From an uncultured Pseudomonadales bacterium (GTDB lineage Bacteria > Pseudomonadota > Gammaproteobacteria > Pseudomonadales > Azotimanducaceae): 64,000 nucleotides of DNA. Below are positions 15,324-25,132 of the stretch, piece after piece (the first letter of the stretch is position 1; each line of letters opens with the position of its first letter). The translations under genes were made by a program, and so were the position numbers. Below the pieces are notes generated by a model, which did no database searches, had not been told where the DNA came from, and saw only the letters and a list, made by a program, of their open reading frames with translations. The stretch is taken from positions 62,001 through 126,000 of the forward strand of contig CALKBV010000004.1 in NCBI GenBank assembly GCA_937775265.1, in the 5' to 3' direction.

Positions 15324-18149
15324 ATGAGACTCGCTGATCAAGATCTGGGTACAAAGCAAGTCAACAACACCAGGATAGTCACGCTTGAAATAAACGGCGA
15401 GACTGTCAGCGCCCCCGCAGGCACCTCAATAATGCGGGCTGCCGAAGAAGCAGGAATCCCGATCCCCAAATTGTGCGCGACGGACTCTCTCGATGCTTTC
15501 GGTTCGTGCCGCATGTGTCTCGTTCAAATCGATGGAAAACCGGGGTTTGTGTCCTCCTGCACGCAACCAGTACAGCAAGATCTTCGCGTCGTGACCCAAA
15601 ACGAAGACATTGCCCGACTGCGTCGCGGTGTGATGGAACTTTATATCTCAGATCATCCACTCGACTGCCTGACCTGTGCAGCTAACGGCGACTGCGAACT
15701 GCAGGACGTGGCTGGCCAGGTTGGTCTTCGCGACGTGCGGTACGCGGGTGGCAGCAATCATGCCAACGACCCAATCGATAAGTCGAACCCCTATTTTACC
15801 TACGACCCCAGTAAGTGCATCGTTTGTTCCAGGTGCGTACGCGCCTGCGAAGAAGTCCAGGGTACTTTCGCGCTCACCATTGACGGACGTGGGTTCTCTT
15901 CCAGGGTCGCAACCGGCGCAGAGGACTTTTTCGCCAGTGAATGTGTTTCCTGCGGCGCCTGTGTACAGGCGTGCCCAACAGCTACTCTGATGGAAAAATC
16001 GGTGATTGATCATGGCGTGCCTGATCGCAGTATCGTCACCACATGCGCTTACTGCGGAGTGGGTTGTTCCTTCAAAGCAGAAATGAAAGGGGAGCAGGTT
16101 GTCCGCATGATGCCCTGGAAAGACGGCAAGGCAAATCATGGTCATTCCTGCGTTAAGGGACGCTTCGCCTGGGGTTACGCCAATCACCAGGACAGGATCA
16201 CCGAACCGATGATCCGCAATGGCATCACAGATCAGTGGCAAACCGTCTCCTGGGATGAAGCGATCCAATTCGCAGCAAATCGCCTGAGCAGGATTCAGGA
16301 AGAGCATGGTCGATTCAGCATCGGCGGAATCACCTCTTCCCGGTGTACCAATGAAGAAGTATGGGTTGTCCAGAAAATGATCCGCGCCGCCTTCAACAAC
16401 AACAATGTCGACACCTGCGCCCGAGTCTGTCATTCACCCACAGGCTACGGTCTCAAGCAGACCTTTGGCACCTCGGCGGGAACCCAGCATTTTGATTCGG
16501 TCACTGAAGCTGACGTGATCATGATCATCGGTGCCAATCCGACGGACGCGCATCCAGTGTTTGCCTCTCAGATCAAACGACGAGTCCGCGATGGTGCGAA
16601 ACTCATCGTTATTGACCCTCGTCAGATTGATCTGGTGAGGTCCGCACACATCGAGGCAAGCCACCACTTGCCACTGTTACCTGGCACCAATGTCCCTATG
16701 ATGAACGCCTTCGCGCACGTCCTTGTGACTGAAGGTCTGTTGGACGAGAGCTTCGTGCAGGAACGCTGTGATCTCGAATCTTTCAATGCCTGGCGCGAGT
16801 TCGCAGCCCAGGAAGAGAATTCACCCTTTGCTGTTGCGAAAATAACGGGCGTTCCTGAAGAAGAGATACGCCTGGCAGCGCACCTTTTTGCAACTGCGGG
16901 TAATGGCGCGATTTACTACGGTCTTGGTGTTACCGAACACAGCCAGGGTTCAACCATGGTCATGGCGATGGCTAACCTCGCCATGGCAACCGGTAACATT
17001 GGTCGCATGGGTGTAGGCGTTAACCCTCTCAGAGGACAGAATAATGTCCAGGGTTCCTGCGATATGGGTTCATTCCCCCATGAACTACCCGGCTATCGTT
17101 CAGTCACTGACGATGCAGCACGCGGTGAGTTTGACCGCCACTGGGGCGTACCCCTTCACAATGAACCGGGTCTTCGCATCCCGAACATGTTGGATGAAGC
17201 CTGCGCAGGTACGTTCAAAGGGCTATACATTCAGGGCGAGGATATCGCGCAGTCAGACCCCAACACACTGCATGTCGAAGCTGCTCTCACCAACATGGAA
17301 TGTGTGATCGTCCAGGACCTTTTCCTCAACGAAACAGCAAAGTTCGCTCATGTATTTTTACCGGGGACCTCTTTCCTTGAGAAAGACGGTACCTTTATCA
17401 ATGCAGAACGCCGCATCAACCGGGTCAGACCCGTGATGAAGACACAAACCGGCATGGCTGAGTGGGAAGTTACCCAGGCCCTCGCAAACGCCATGGGCTA
17501 TGACATGAACTACTCCACATCCGCTGAAATCATGGCCGAAATCGCTCAGCTCACGCCATCATTTACCGGTGTCTCATTTGATTTCCTGGATGAGCATGGC
17601 AGTGTTCAGTGGCCCTGCAACGCCGGCGCACCAGAGGGTACGCCGATCATGCATGTCGACGGCTTTGTGCGCGGCAAGGGACTTTTTATACTTACCGATT
17701 ATCAGCCAACCAGCGAAACAGCCAACCGAAAGTTCCCGCTGCTTCTGACAACCGGGAGGATACTCAGCCAGTACAACGTCGGCGCCCAGACCCGACGAAC
17801 TGAAAATGTTCGCTGGCTTGAAGAAGATGTTCTGGAGATCCACCCTGCCGACGCGGAAATGCGCGGCATAAGAAACGGTGACTGGGTGTCCATCAAAAGC
17901 CGCATCGGAGAAATTGCCTTGCGCGCGGATATCAGCGAACGTGTAGCAGTTGGTGTTGTTTACACGACATTCCATCACCCAATGACAGGGACCAATGTCG
18001 TCACGACGGAACTCAGCGACTGGGCGACGGACTGCCCGGAGTACAAGGTGACCGCAGTTGAGATCAGCCCCGCAAATCATCGTTCGGCGTGGCAGGAGAA
18101 GTTCATCTCTCGCAGAGATCAGCAGATAGATCTGCTACCAGTGGAATGA
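15324..18149 (+). CDS. NAD-dependent formate dehydrogenase alpha (catalytic molybdenum) subunit
   Basis: A 941-aa FdsA-type protein. The N-terminal 2Fe-2S ferredoxin domain has FGSCRMCLVQI. A His-Cys cluster follows (DHPLDCLTCAANGDC), then two 4Fe-4S clusters (CIVCSRCVRAC, CVSCGACVQACP) and the 4Fe-4S of the molybdopterin domain (CAYCGVGC). The catalytic residue is Cys in ARVCHSPTGYG, not selenocysteine. It oxidises formate to CO2 and passes electrons to the fused FdsG-FdsB encoded one base upstream. An FdsD subunit is not visible. The ATG follows GGACTGGAGC at the end of the beta gene. The final codons overlap fdhD. Confidence 0.95.
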   Translation: MRLADQDLGTKQVNNTRIVTLEINGETVSAPAGTSIMRAAEEAGIPIPKLCATDSLDAFGSCRMCLVQIDGKPGFVSSCTQPVQQDLRVVTQNEDIARLRRGVMELYISDHPLDCLTCAANGDCELQDVAGQVGLRDVRYAGGSNHANDPIDKSNPYFTYDPSKCIVCSRCVRACEEVQGTFALTIDGRGFSSRVATGAEDFFASECVSCGACVQACPTATLMEKSVIDHGVPDRSIVTTCAYCGVGCSFKAEMKGEQVVRMMPWKDGKANHGHSCVKGRFAWGYANHQDRITEPMIRNGITDQWQTVSWDEAIQFAANRLSRIQEEHGRFSIGGITSSRCTNEEVWVVQKMIRAAFNNNNVDTCARVCHSPTGYGLKQTFGTSAGTQHFDSVTEADVIMIIGANPTDAHPVFASQIKRRVRDGAKLIVIDPRQIDLVRSAHIEASHHLPLLPGTNVPMMNAFAHVLVTEGLLDESFVQERCDLESFNAWREFAAQEENSPFAVAKITGVPEEEIRLAAHLFATAGNGAIYYGLGVTEHSQGSTMVMAMANLAMATGNIGRMGVGVNPLRGQNNVQGSCDMGSFPHELPGYRSVTDDAARGEFDRHWGVPLHNEPGLRIPNMLDEACAGTFKGLYIQGEDIAQSDPNTLHVEAALTNMECVIVQDLFLNETAKFAHVFLPGTSFLEKDGTFINAERRINRVRPVMKTQTGMAEWEVTQALANAMGYDMNYSTSAEIMAEIAQLTPSFTGVSFDFLDEHGSVQWPCNAGAPEGTPIMHVDGFVRGKGLFILTDYQPTSETANRKFPLLLTTGRILSQYNVGAQTRRTENVRWLEEDVLEIHPADAEMRGIRNGDWVSIKSRIGEIALRADISERVAVGVVYTTFHHPMTGTNVVTTELSDWATDCPEYKVTAVEISPANHRSAWQEKFISRRDQQIDLLPVE

Positions 18150-19015
18150 ACACCGACAAAGGTTTCGTCGCTCGCGAATCCCAACCCAGACAGGAAACAC
18201 TGGCGATCACCCGTGTATCCTCGACGGGATCAGTACTCGATAGTGATGCCATCACCATTGAGGAGCCGCTGGAAATCAGGTTGACAGCCCCCGGGCTGGA
18301 TGAATTTCCGCTCGCGATCACCATGCGTACACCAGGCAACGATAATGAACTGGCCCTGGGGTTTCTTTATACAGAAGGGATCATACGTTCCCGGGATGAG
18401 CTGGTAACTGTCGAACACTGCAGACCGCCATCAGGTGACGAAGGTATCCATAACAGTATACGAGTCGTACTTGGAGTCGGTAATACATTCGACCCTGCTC
18501 TACTGGAGCGTCACTTTTACACGACATCGAGTTGTGGGGTCTGTGGCAAGACCAGCATCGAAGCCGTAATGAACAACAGCCAGATCAAAGTACCTCAATC
18601 ATTGACGTTGACAGCAGAGCAGGTGCAACAACTTCCCATTCTATTGAGAGATCAGCAGTCGGAATTTTCGGCAACTGGTGGCATCCATGCCTCTGGACTT
18701 ATCGGACCAACCGGAAATCTGCTGCGAGTCCGCGAGGACGTAGGACGACACAATGCCATGGATAAGCTGATCGGTAGCCTCCTACTCGACAACGATCTAC
18801 CACTTGGCGCAAACGGTGTGGTACTGAGCGGCAGAGCCAGCTTTGAACTGGTCCAGAAAGCAGCCATTGCGGGCGCACAAATAATCGTTGCCATTGGACC
18901 TCCGTCGAGTCTTGCGGTCGAGCTGGCTGAACAAACGGGAATCACGCTTGCAGGTTTTGTGCGCAACAATCAGTTTAATCTCTACAGCCACGCACACCGG
19001 CTGGCGCCAGCATAG
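18146..19015 (+). CDS. fdhD: FdhD, sulfur carrier needed for formate dehydrogenase activity
   Basis: The start is set at ATG 18146 (MNTDKGFVARES), which overlaps the fdsA stop as ATGA; the track start at 18089 lies 61 bp inside fdsA. The 289-aa protein shows the FdhD pattern: EEPLEIRL, ALGFLYTEGII, the sulfur-transfer motif SCGVCGKTSIE, ATGGIHASGL, REDVGRHNAMDK and LSGRASFELVQKA. FdhD passes sulfur from a cysteine desulfurase to the molybdenum cofactor of formate dehydrogenases in the cytosol. It is translationally coupled to its target enzyme. Confidence 0.93.
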   Translation: MNTDKGFVARESQPRQETLAITRVSSTGSVLDSDAITIEEPLEIRLTAPGLDEFPLAITMRTPGNDNELALGFLYTEGIIRSRDELVTVEHCRPPSGDEGIHNSIRVVLGVGNTFDPALLERHFYTTSSCGVCGKTSIEAVMNNSQIKVPQSLTLTAEQVQQLPILLRDQQSEFSATGGIHASGLIGPTGNLLRVREDVGRHNAMDKLIGSLLLDNDLPLGANGVVLSGRASFELVQKAAIAGAQIIVAIGPPSSLAVELAEQTGITLAGFVRNNQFNLYSHAHRLAPA

Positions 19016-19194
19016 AGTCTGACCCAAAGATGTGATGGCCCGCCATAAAGCCCGCTCCTTTCCCGGACTGGCAATAGCATTTGAATGAATGATATATATA
19101 AATACGTACACGCCGTGAAAGTTGTTCACACTTGGCTTTTCCGGTTGACTAGAGCCCCCATCAAGCAAGAAACGAAACAGGAAATATAATTAGC

Positions 19195-19593
19195 ATGGCG
19201 ATCCTGATTGAGCACGAATTTAAATCCACTGCGATGGAACTGTGGGACATCGTCGGAACTCCCGATCGAATTGATTGGGTACCCGGTGTCACAGAATGTG
19301 TTTTCGATGGGGAAGTTCGCCGTCTTGGCATGCCCGGTGCGGGACAGATCGCAGAAAAAATACTCTTGCATAACAATGAGAGTATGCGGCTTGAGTACAG
19401 TTGTATCGAATCGAGCCCTCCCCTAGAACATCACCTGGCAATCATTCAGCTAAATTCTATCGCTAAAGGTCGCTGCATAATGCGCTGGGAGACGGAAGTG
19501 ACCCCCGTCGAGATCGAACCCTTCATCAAGAAAAGCATGCAAGGGTGCCTAAAGAAGCTTGAAGAGCTATTACAGCCACAACCGGGTAATTGA
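19195..19593 (+). CDS. SRPBCC (START-like) family protein
   Basis: A 132-aa single-domain protein opening with EHEFKSTAMELWDIVGTPDRIDWVPGV, the usual first strand and helix of the polyketide cyclase/START-like fold. It continues with RLEYSCIESSPP and a C-terminal helix ending MQGCLKKLEELL. Such domains bind small hydrophobic ligands; no ligand can be inferred here. The gap of about 180 bp from fdhD suggests its own transcript. GST lies downstream on the same strand. Confidence 0.75.
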   Translation: MAILIEHEFKSTAMELWDIVGTPDRIDWVPGVTECVFDGEVRRLGMPGAGQIAEKILLHNNESMRLEYSCIESSPPLEHHLAIIQLNSIAKGRCIMRWETEVTPVEIEPFIKKSMQGCLKKLEELLQPQPGN

Positions 19594-19675
19594 AAAACCT
19601 TTAAACAGTTAAGATTATCAAGTAGTTTTCTTGTTGGTACAGTAACGATGTATTCAACCGAGGCTGATCTGGATC

Positions 19676-20332
19676 ATGACTGACATTAATAGAACCCTAT
19701 GGGGTATCGGAACGCCACGTACGCTTCGACCAATTTGGACGTTGATTGAACTTGGACTTGCCTTCGAACACAGAAAGATCGCACCGCGCTCCCCGGGAAT
19801 GGATAATCCTGAATTCCGCGCGCTTAACGAAAGGCAAAAGGTACCATTTTACAAAGACGATCGGGTGCAAATTGGTGAGAGTGCAGCGATCGTAAACTAT
19901 CTGGCCGACCGTTATGGCAAAGATGCGTTACCCATGCCGGGACCAGGAACGCAAGAGCGAGCCACCCTAATGGATCACACGATGTATCTCATGACTGAGA
20001 TCGATGCCCGCCTGTATACGACCCGTCTTCATGGCGAGCCCCCGAACGGCCTTTCCGCAACTTACGGATCAGCGCCCGTGGCCGTTGAGGCCGCAAAAGA
20101 ATATGTAAGCAGGGGCCTGCGTGAGGCTGCGCGATGGTTTGCTGATGGCCAGCAATTTGCCCAGGGAGAACACTTCGGGACCGTCGATATACTGCTTGTT
20201 TCATGCCTGGATTGGGCCTCGACGAGGCACATCGTGCTACCGACACTACTGGCAGATTACCGGAACACAATTACCTTAAGACCTGGCTACATTGAGGCCT
20301 CGGCGCAAAACATTTCGGCCCGCGCAATCTAG
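19676..20332 (+). CDS. Glutathione S-transferase family protein
   Basis: A 218-aa protein with an N-terminal thioredoxin-fold GST domain (TLWGIGTPRTLRPIWTLIELGL, NERQKVPFYKDDRVQIGESAAIVNYLADRYG) and an all-helical C-domain (EAARWFADGQQFAQGEHFGTVDILLVSCLDWA). The Gln-Lys-Val-Pro and ESxAI elements are the glutathione-binding site. The usual catalytic Ser/Tyr/Cys position near the N-terminus reads GIGTPRTLR, so a Thr may take that role. The substrate is unknown. Confidence 0.88.
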   Translation: MTDINRTLWGIGTPRTLRPIWTLIELGLAFEHRKIAPRSPGMDNPEFRALNERQKVPFYKDDRVQIGESAAIVNYLADRYGKDALPMPGPGTQERATLMDHTMYLMTEIDARLYTTRLHGEPPNGLSATYGSAPVAVEAAKEYVSRGLREAARWFADGQQFAQGEHFGTVDILLVSCLDWASTRHIVLPTLLADYRNTITLRPGYIEASAQNISARAI

Positions 20333-20358
20333 TTGCGTCTCAGAAGCTCGACGCAACT
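20331..20358 (+). terminator. Hairpin after the GST gene, possible weak terminator
   Basis: AGTTGCGTC and GACGCAACT form a perfect 9-bp stem around a 10-nt loop, starting at the GST stop codon. No strong T-run follows, so it may stabilise the transcript end or terminate weakly between the convergent GST and DUF3187 genes. Confidence 0.4.
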
Positions 20359-20445
20359 TAACAACCTGGTCAGTGCACCGATTGACTAACATTAGATAGA
20401 TTGCCACCCGCCATCAACCCGCAGAGCATTAATCTGGGGCAGCAT

Positions 20446-21483
20446 TTAGAAAAGGGACCGCAAACCGATACTAAAAACTACGTCAGGAGCAGTGTCCACA
20501 ATCACATCTTCGCTGACAGACAGATCCAATTGCACTTTTCGCCCCAGCTTGACGGAACCACCGAGAATAAGCTGGCCGGCAAAGCTGCCGAGCTCTTCCA
20601 CTCCGGAGTCATAGAGGGCTGAATGAAAATCGAATTGTGCCTTAAGACTGAAATTTGGGGAAAGTTTCCACGCCAGAGTACTTGAACCATAGACCGCGAG
20701 GTCTTCAACATCGCTTCCAACTAACTCTCCATTACCCATCGCGAGCGCCCCTACACTGCCGTGAAAACTTAGCGATTCATTTCCCAGAAATGCGCCTTCA
20801 CTGAAATACAACCCCACATAGACATCAGTTCCATCTGAACCGGTAAGCTTGTCGGGGTCTCCGGTAGGCAGCTTGACACCGCCACGGACACTCCAGGTTC
20901 GATTCTCATACTCGCGCAATTTGTATCCCAAATTCAGGCGTACCTCTCCAATCCCGCTGACTGATTTATTCAGGCGCATCGTGTTCACGCCTGAGGTGTA
21001 GCTATAGTCAAGCTGGTTACGAGGACGATCATCGCGATTAGCCTGACTCAAGCCAAATAAATCATGAAAGCCTTCAATAAACGAATCCAATTGACCGGGT
21101 CCATGGCGAATATAAGGCGCGTCGATCCCAACCTCCCACCTGTCACCAAAGCCATACCTCAAAGACAGGTTAACTCTGTAGGTCTCACCATCAATCAGTA
21201 TCGACTCAACGCCGTCCGTGTTCTCTGTGAAATTGTTGGCGATGTCCGTCTGAACCTGCCATACCAGAGTCTTATTAGGCACCAGTTTTGCAGGACGCGC
21301 ACTGGGCAGGCCATGTAATTGCACAAATGGACTAATATTTGAGGTAGTAAAGGGTGCAAATATCTCGGCTTTGACATTCATCGTAATCAGTACAGCAAGG
21401 AGAAAAATGGTCACTCTTCGCCTGTCGAGCCTGAATAATATGAACCTGAAAATATTGAATGGGTTGTCGATATCTGTCTTCAT
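20446..21483 (-). CDS. DUF3187 family outer-membrane-like protein
   Basis: The protein is 345 aa from ATG 21483 (MKTDIDNPFNIFRFILFRL), chosen because a secretion signal follows directly (VTIFLLAVLITMNVKA). The track start adds 59 residues without a signal. The mature part alternates polar and aromatic residues like beta-barrel strands (RVNLSLRYGFGDRWEVGIDAP, GLRSLF at the end, with a terminal Phe). DUF3187 proteins are predicted outer-membrane beta-barrels of unknown function. It stands alone between convergent GST and divergent hrpB. Confidence 0.78.
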   Translation of the reverse strand: MKTDIDNPFNIFRFILFRLDRRRVTIFLLAVLITMNVKAEIFAPFTTSNISPFVQLHGLPSARPAKLVPNKTLVWQVQTDIANNFTENTDGVESILIDGETYRVNLSLRYGFGDRWEVGIDAPYIRHGPGQLDSFIEGFHDLFGLSQANRDDRPRNQLDYSYTSGVNTMRLNKSVSGIGEVRLNLGYKLREYENRTWSVRGGVKLPTGDPDKLTGSDGTDVYVGLYFSEGAFLGNESLSFHGSVGALAMGNGELVGSDVEDLAVYGSSTLAWKLSPNFSLKAQFDFHSALYDSGVEELGSFAGQLILGGSVKLGRKVQLDLSVSEDVIVDTAPDVVFSIGLRSLF

Positions 21484-21689
21484 TACTATTGATAGTAGTC
21501 GGGCTTCGACGCCGTTGGTAAACTCTATCAAACAGAACTTCCCAACCGGCTGATTTGAAGCGGTCAATCGCTTAGATTCTATATGATTTGCGGCAGGGAC
21601 GTTAGGCACATAGAGTAGAAGCCGCAGATAGAGACCAGGCTCCGGCCTATTGCGATGCAACTCAACCTTGTTTTTTAAAGACTACGCCG

Positions 21690-24233
21690 TTGATTCCCAC
21701 TGATATTAAATTGCCTGTTATCGAAATTCTCGAAGTGTTGAAGTCGATACTCAAGCAACACCATGAGGCAATTCTACAGGCGCCACCCGGCGCAGGTAAA
21801 ACCACCCTTGTTCCTCTGGCACTGGCAGACGAGCCCTGGCTAAAGCAAAAGAAAATATTGATGCTGGAGCCACGCCGCATCGCAACCCGCGCAGCGGCGC
21901 ACCGTATGGCGGATCTCCTTCAGGAACCTGTGGGCCAGACCGTCGGATATCGAATGCGACTTGACACCCGGGTTTCGTCTCACACAAAAATCGAAGTGAT
22001 TACAGAAGGCATCCTCACCCGGATGCTTCAAGAGGACCCCTCCCTTGACGACGTGGGACTGGTTATTTTTGATGAGTTTCATGAACGTAGCCTGGACGCA
22101 GACCTGGCGCTTGCGTTGTGTCTGAAAGGGCGATCTCTATTCAGGGAGGAAGATCCGCTTAAAGTATTAATCATGTCGGCAACGCTCGACAGCCATAAAC
22201 TGGAAGAACTCACCAGGGCCCCCGTCGTCCGGAGCGAAGGGAAACAGTATCCGGTCGACCTCGTCTACGGTAAACCCAGCGAGCCTCGAGACTCAATCAA
22301 TGACAAGACTGTCGCGGCAACCTTAAAGGCACTGACTGACCACCCCGACAGCAGCATTCTGGTATTCCTTCCCGGCCAGGGCGAAATCAGGAGAGTGGCA
22401 GACTCGCTTACGACCGAGCTGCATAATAGAAAAATCAGCGGGGTTCACCTGCGGCCTCTTTACGGCAATCTTTCCCTGGAAGCACAACAAGACGCCATCG
22501 CACCAGTCCCAAAACCCGGCGAAAGGAAAGTCGTACTTGCAACCAACATCGCAGAAACCAGCTTAACCATCGATGGCGTGGATATTGTCATCGACACCGG
22601 CCTAGCCAGGGAACCTGTCTTCGATCCAACAACGGGAATGACACGGCTTCACACACGCAAAATTTCCCAGGCATCGAGCACACAACGGATGGGCCGAGCC
22701 GGCAGACTGCGCCCCGGGAAATGTTATCGGCTCTGGTCAAAAAGCCAGCAGGATCAGATGGCTCCTCATCCAACACCAGAGATATTAAGCGCCGACCTCA
22801 CACCGGTAGCACTGCAACTTCTGAAATGGGGGATAAATGACCCGATGGAACTCGCCTGGCTGGATCCACCAGGAAGCGGTCCCTGGTTGCAGGCAGTATC
22901 GTTGCTGGTAAGGCTCGGCGCGATCATAAAGAGAGATAACGGACTACAGCTAACCGACCACGGCACCCAGATGGCCGGCCTTGCGGTGCACCCTCGCCTC
23001 GCACATATGCTGATCTGCGGACAATCGATTGGCCATGCCGACACAGCCAGCCTTATTGCGAGCATCCTGTCAGATCGCGACCCATTGGGCCGGGACACTC
23101 CCGACATGAACGAGAGAATTGACATCCTGCAAGGAAAATCAAAATGTCCGAATCAACATCGTGGCTGGTTTCGCCGCACCCATCAGCTCGCCGAAATATT
23201 TTCTACGCAAATCAAACAACTCGTCACCGCCACAGCGACAAACCTGATTAACCCTGATCAGGTATCAGGCTATCTGATCTCCTGCGCCTACCCTGATCGG
23301 ATTGCCAGACACCGACACGCTGGTGGCTTTCAATTATCGAATGGCCGGGGAGCAAGCATCCCCGGGAACCATGCCCTGGGACATTCCAGGTGGCTAGCTG
23401 TCGCTGAGATCGGAGGAATGGCAAGATCGAAAGGCGACATGATTCGATCCGCCGCTACTTTAGATGAAACCCTATTCGAATCTTTACTCTCAGAGCAGGT
23501 TACGCACAACACTATTGTTGAGTGGGACAGTAAAACAAAACGTTTCATTGCCGAAGAAAGACAACAGATTGGCGATCTCGTGTTAAGCCGCAACAAGCTC
23601 TCAAAGGTTCCGGCTGAAGCCAAAAGAGAAGCGCTCATAAAACATGTTCAAACTTCAGGTCTGGAAACCCTACCGTTTACACCGGAGATTCGACAATGGC
23701 AGGCTCGCGTAGAACTCGTCCGAGCTAATGCTGACTATAAAACCTGGCCTGACGTGTCCAGCGAACGTCTGCTGGCTTCCATGAATGATTGGCTTGGCCC
23801 CTATCTCGAACCCGTCAACCTGCTAAGTCATTTTAAGAAACTCGATTTAAAATCCATTCTTACAGCGCTACTGACCTGGGAGCAGAATCAACAACTAAAT
23901 GCACTAGCCCCGCAGCGGTTGCAGGTGCCTTCCGGTTCGAGTTACTCGATTGATTACACAACTACGCCGCCGGTACTCGCAGTAAAGTTGCAGGAGATGT
24001 TTGGATGTGTTGATACACCAGCAGTCCTCAACGGCCAGATACCACTCACGATCCATCTGCTATCCCCCGCCGGCAGACCACTGCAGGTCACCCAGGACTT
24101 GGCCGGATTCTGGCAAACTTCCTACCTGGACGTCAGAAAGGAAATGAAGGGGCGCTATCCAAAACATCCGTGGCCGGAAGATCCTCAAAACGCCGCACCA
24201 ACAAGAAGAACAAAACCAAGACGAGGGGGTTAG
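21690..24233 (+). CDS. hrpB: ATP-dependent RNA helicase HrpB
   Basis: An 847-aa DEAH-type helicase with Walker A APPGAGKTT near residue 33, EPRRIATRAAA, the DEFH Walker B box (VIFDEFHERSL), SAT (IMSATLD), ATNIAETSLTIDG, and QRMGRAGRLRPGKCYRL of motif VI. The HrpB C-terminal domain ends with KEMKGRYPKHPWPEDP, a hallmark of the family. The frame begins at TTG 21690 and has no ATG near the N-terminus, so a TTG start is likely. Its exact RNA substrate is not established in most bacteria. Downstream lies an S1-like RNA-binding protein. Confidence 0.95.
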   Translation: MIPTDIKLPVIEILEVLKSILKQHHEAILQAPPGAGKTTLVPLALADEPWLKQKKILMLEPRRIATRAAAHRMADLLQEPVGQTVGYRMRLDTRVSSHTKIEVITEGILTRMLQEDPSLDDVGLVIFDEFHERSLDADLALALCLKGRSLFREEDPLKVLIMSATLDSHKLEELTRAPVVRSEGKQYPVDLVYGKPSEPRDSINDKTVAATLKALTDHPDSSILVFLPGQGEIRRVADSLTTELHNRKISGVHLRPLYGNLSLEAQQDAIAPVPKPGERKVVLATNIAETSLTIDGVDIVIDTGLAREPVFDPTTGMTRLHTRKISQASSTQRMGRAGRLRPGKCYRLWSKSQQDQMAPHPTPEILSADLTPVALQLLKWGINDPMELAWLDPPGSGPWLQAVSLLVRLGAIIKRDNGLQLTDHGTQMAGLAVHPRLAHMLICGQSIGHADTASLIASILSDRDPLGRDTPDMNERIDILQGKSKCPNQHRGWFRRTHQLAEIFSTQIKQLVTATATNLINPDQVSGYLISCAYPDRIARHRHAGGFQLSNGRGASIPGNHALGHSRWLAVAEIGGMARSKGDMIRSAATLDETLFESLLSEQVTHNTIVEWDSKTKRFIAEERQQIGDLVLSRNKLSKVPAEAKREALIKHVQTSGLETLPFTPEIRQWQARVELVRANADYKTWPDVSSERLLASMNDWLGPYLEPVNLLSHFKKLDLKSILTALLTWEQNQQLNALAPQRLQVPSGSSYSIDYTTTPPVLAVKLQEMFGCVDTPAVLNGQIPLTIHLLSPAGRPLQVTQDLAGFWQTSYLDVRKEMKGRYPKHPWPEDPQNAAPTRRTKPRRGG

Positions 24234-24266
24234 AATACTCATCCAAGATAATAATAAGAGCCAACC

Positions 24267-25130
24267 ATGCTGACCCTCGGGCAAACCTACATCTTGCGCG
24301 TATCAAAACTGACTGATCAGGGCGCCTACATGGACGGGGAAAATCTGGGTGAAATCCTGTTGCCAACTAAATTTTGTCCACCCGGCCTGGAGGTAGACAG
24401 TCACCTACCCGTTTTCCTTTATCAGGATTCTGAAACCCGGCTCATCGTCACCACGCAAACCCCCAAGGTACAGGTTGGGGAATTCGCTTACCTGAAAGTG
24501 GTCGCGAACACAGATTACGGTACTTTTATGAACTGGGGGCTGGATAAAGACTTGCTGGCACCCTTTGGCGAGCAACACAGGCCAATGGAGGTGGACCGAT
24601 CTTATCTGGTGTACGTCTATTTGAATAATGCTGATGGCAGAATCACCGCTTCGTCCAAAATAGAAAAGTTCATTGACGATCAAGCGCCACACGACTTCGA
24701 ACCGGGTCAACGGGTTGACCTTATCATCGCTAACAGCACCGACCTGGGATTTAAGGCCATTATCAATCACAGCCATTGGGGGCTGCTGTACAAAGATGAG
24801 GTAAACGAACGACTTAGCTTTGGCCAATCAAGACGTGGCTTCATCAAATTTGTGCGACCCGATGGCAAAATTGACCTGGCCCTCAAGCAGGAACAAGAAA
24901 CACGAGACCAACACACCATGACAGTTGTTAATTACCTCAAGGGGCACGATGGATTTGCAGCCGCTCATGACAAAACAGATCCTGCGAAAATCCAGGAGCT
25001 TTTCGGCATGAGTAAAAAATCCTTCAAAAAAGTCATCGGCGGTCTCTACAAACAGCGTATTATTAAGATTCAACCTGATGGCATTCGCCTCAACAATCAG
25101 GGCGTCAAACCAAAAACAAACGGGACTTAA
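24267..25130 (+). CDS. CvfB-like S1-domain RNA-binding protein
   Basis: A 287-aa protein built of several S1-like modules and a C-terminal winged helix, as in CvfB/YitL. It shows VSKLTDQGAYMDGENLGEILLP, LKVVANTDYGTFMNWGLDKDLLAPF, DLGFKAIINHSHWGLLYKDEV and a closing FGMSKKSFKKVIGGLYKQRII. The family binds RNA and affects gene expression; direct targets are not known. It begins 33 bp after hrpB and ends 2 bp before the proposed start of the DUF1456 gene, consistent with an operon. Confidence 0.88.
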   Translation: MLTLGQTYILRVSKLTDQGAYMDGENLGEILLPTKFCPPGLEVDSHLPVFLYQDSETRLIVTTQTPKVQVGEFAYLKVVANTDYGTFMNWGLDKDLLAPFGEQHRPMEVDRSYLVYVYLNNADGRITASSKIEKFIDDQAPHDFEPGQRVDLIIANSTDLGFKAIINHSHWGLLYKDEVNERLSFGQSRRGFIKFVRPDGKIDLALKQEQETRDQHTMTVVNYLKGHDGFAAAHDKTDPAKIQELFGMSKKSFKKVIGGLYKQRIIKIQPDGIRLNNQGVKPKTNGT

Positions 25131-25132
25131 CC

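Noticed and set aside
15648-16433. 261-aa minus-strand ORF
   Set aside because: Antisense to the well-supported formate dehydrogenase alpha gene; a long shadow frame only.
15324-18149. Selenocysteine in the formate dehydrogenase
   Set aside because: The active-site codon reads Cys (RVCHSPTG), and the frame holds no internal TGA.
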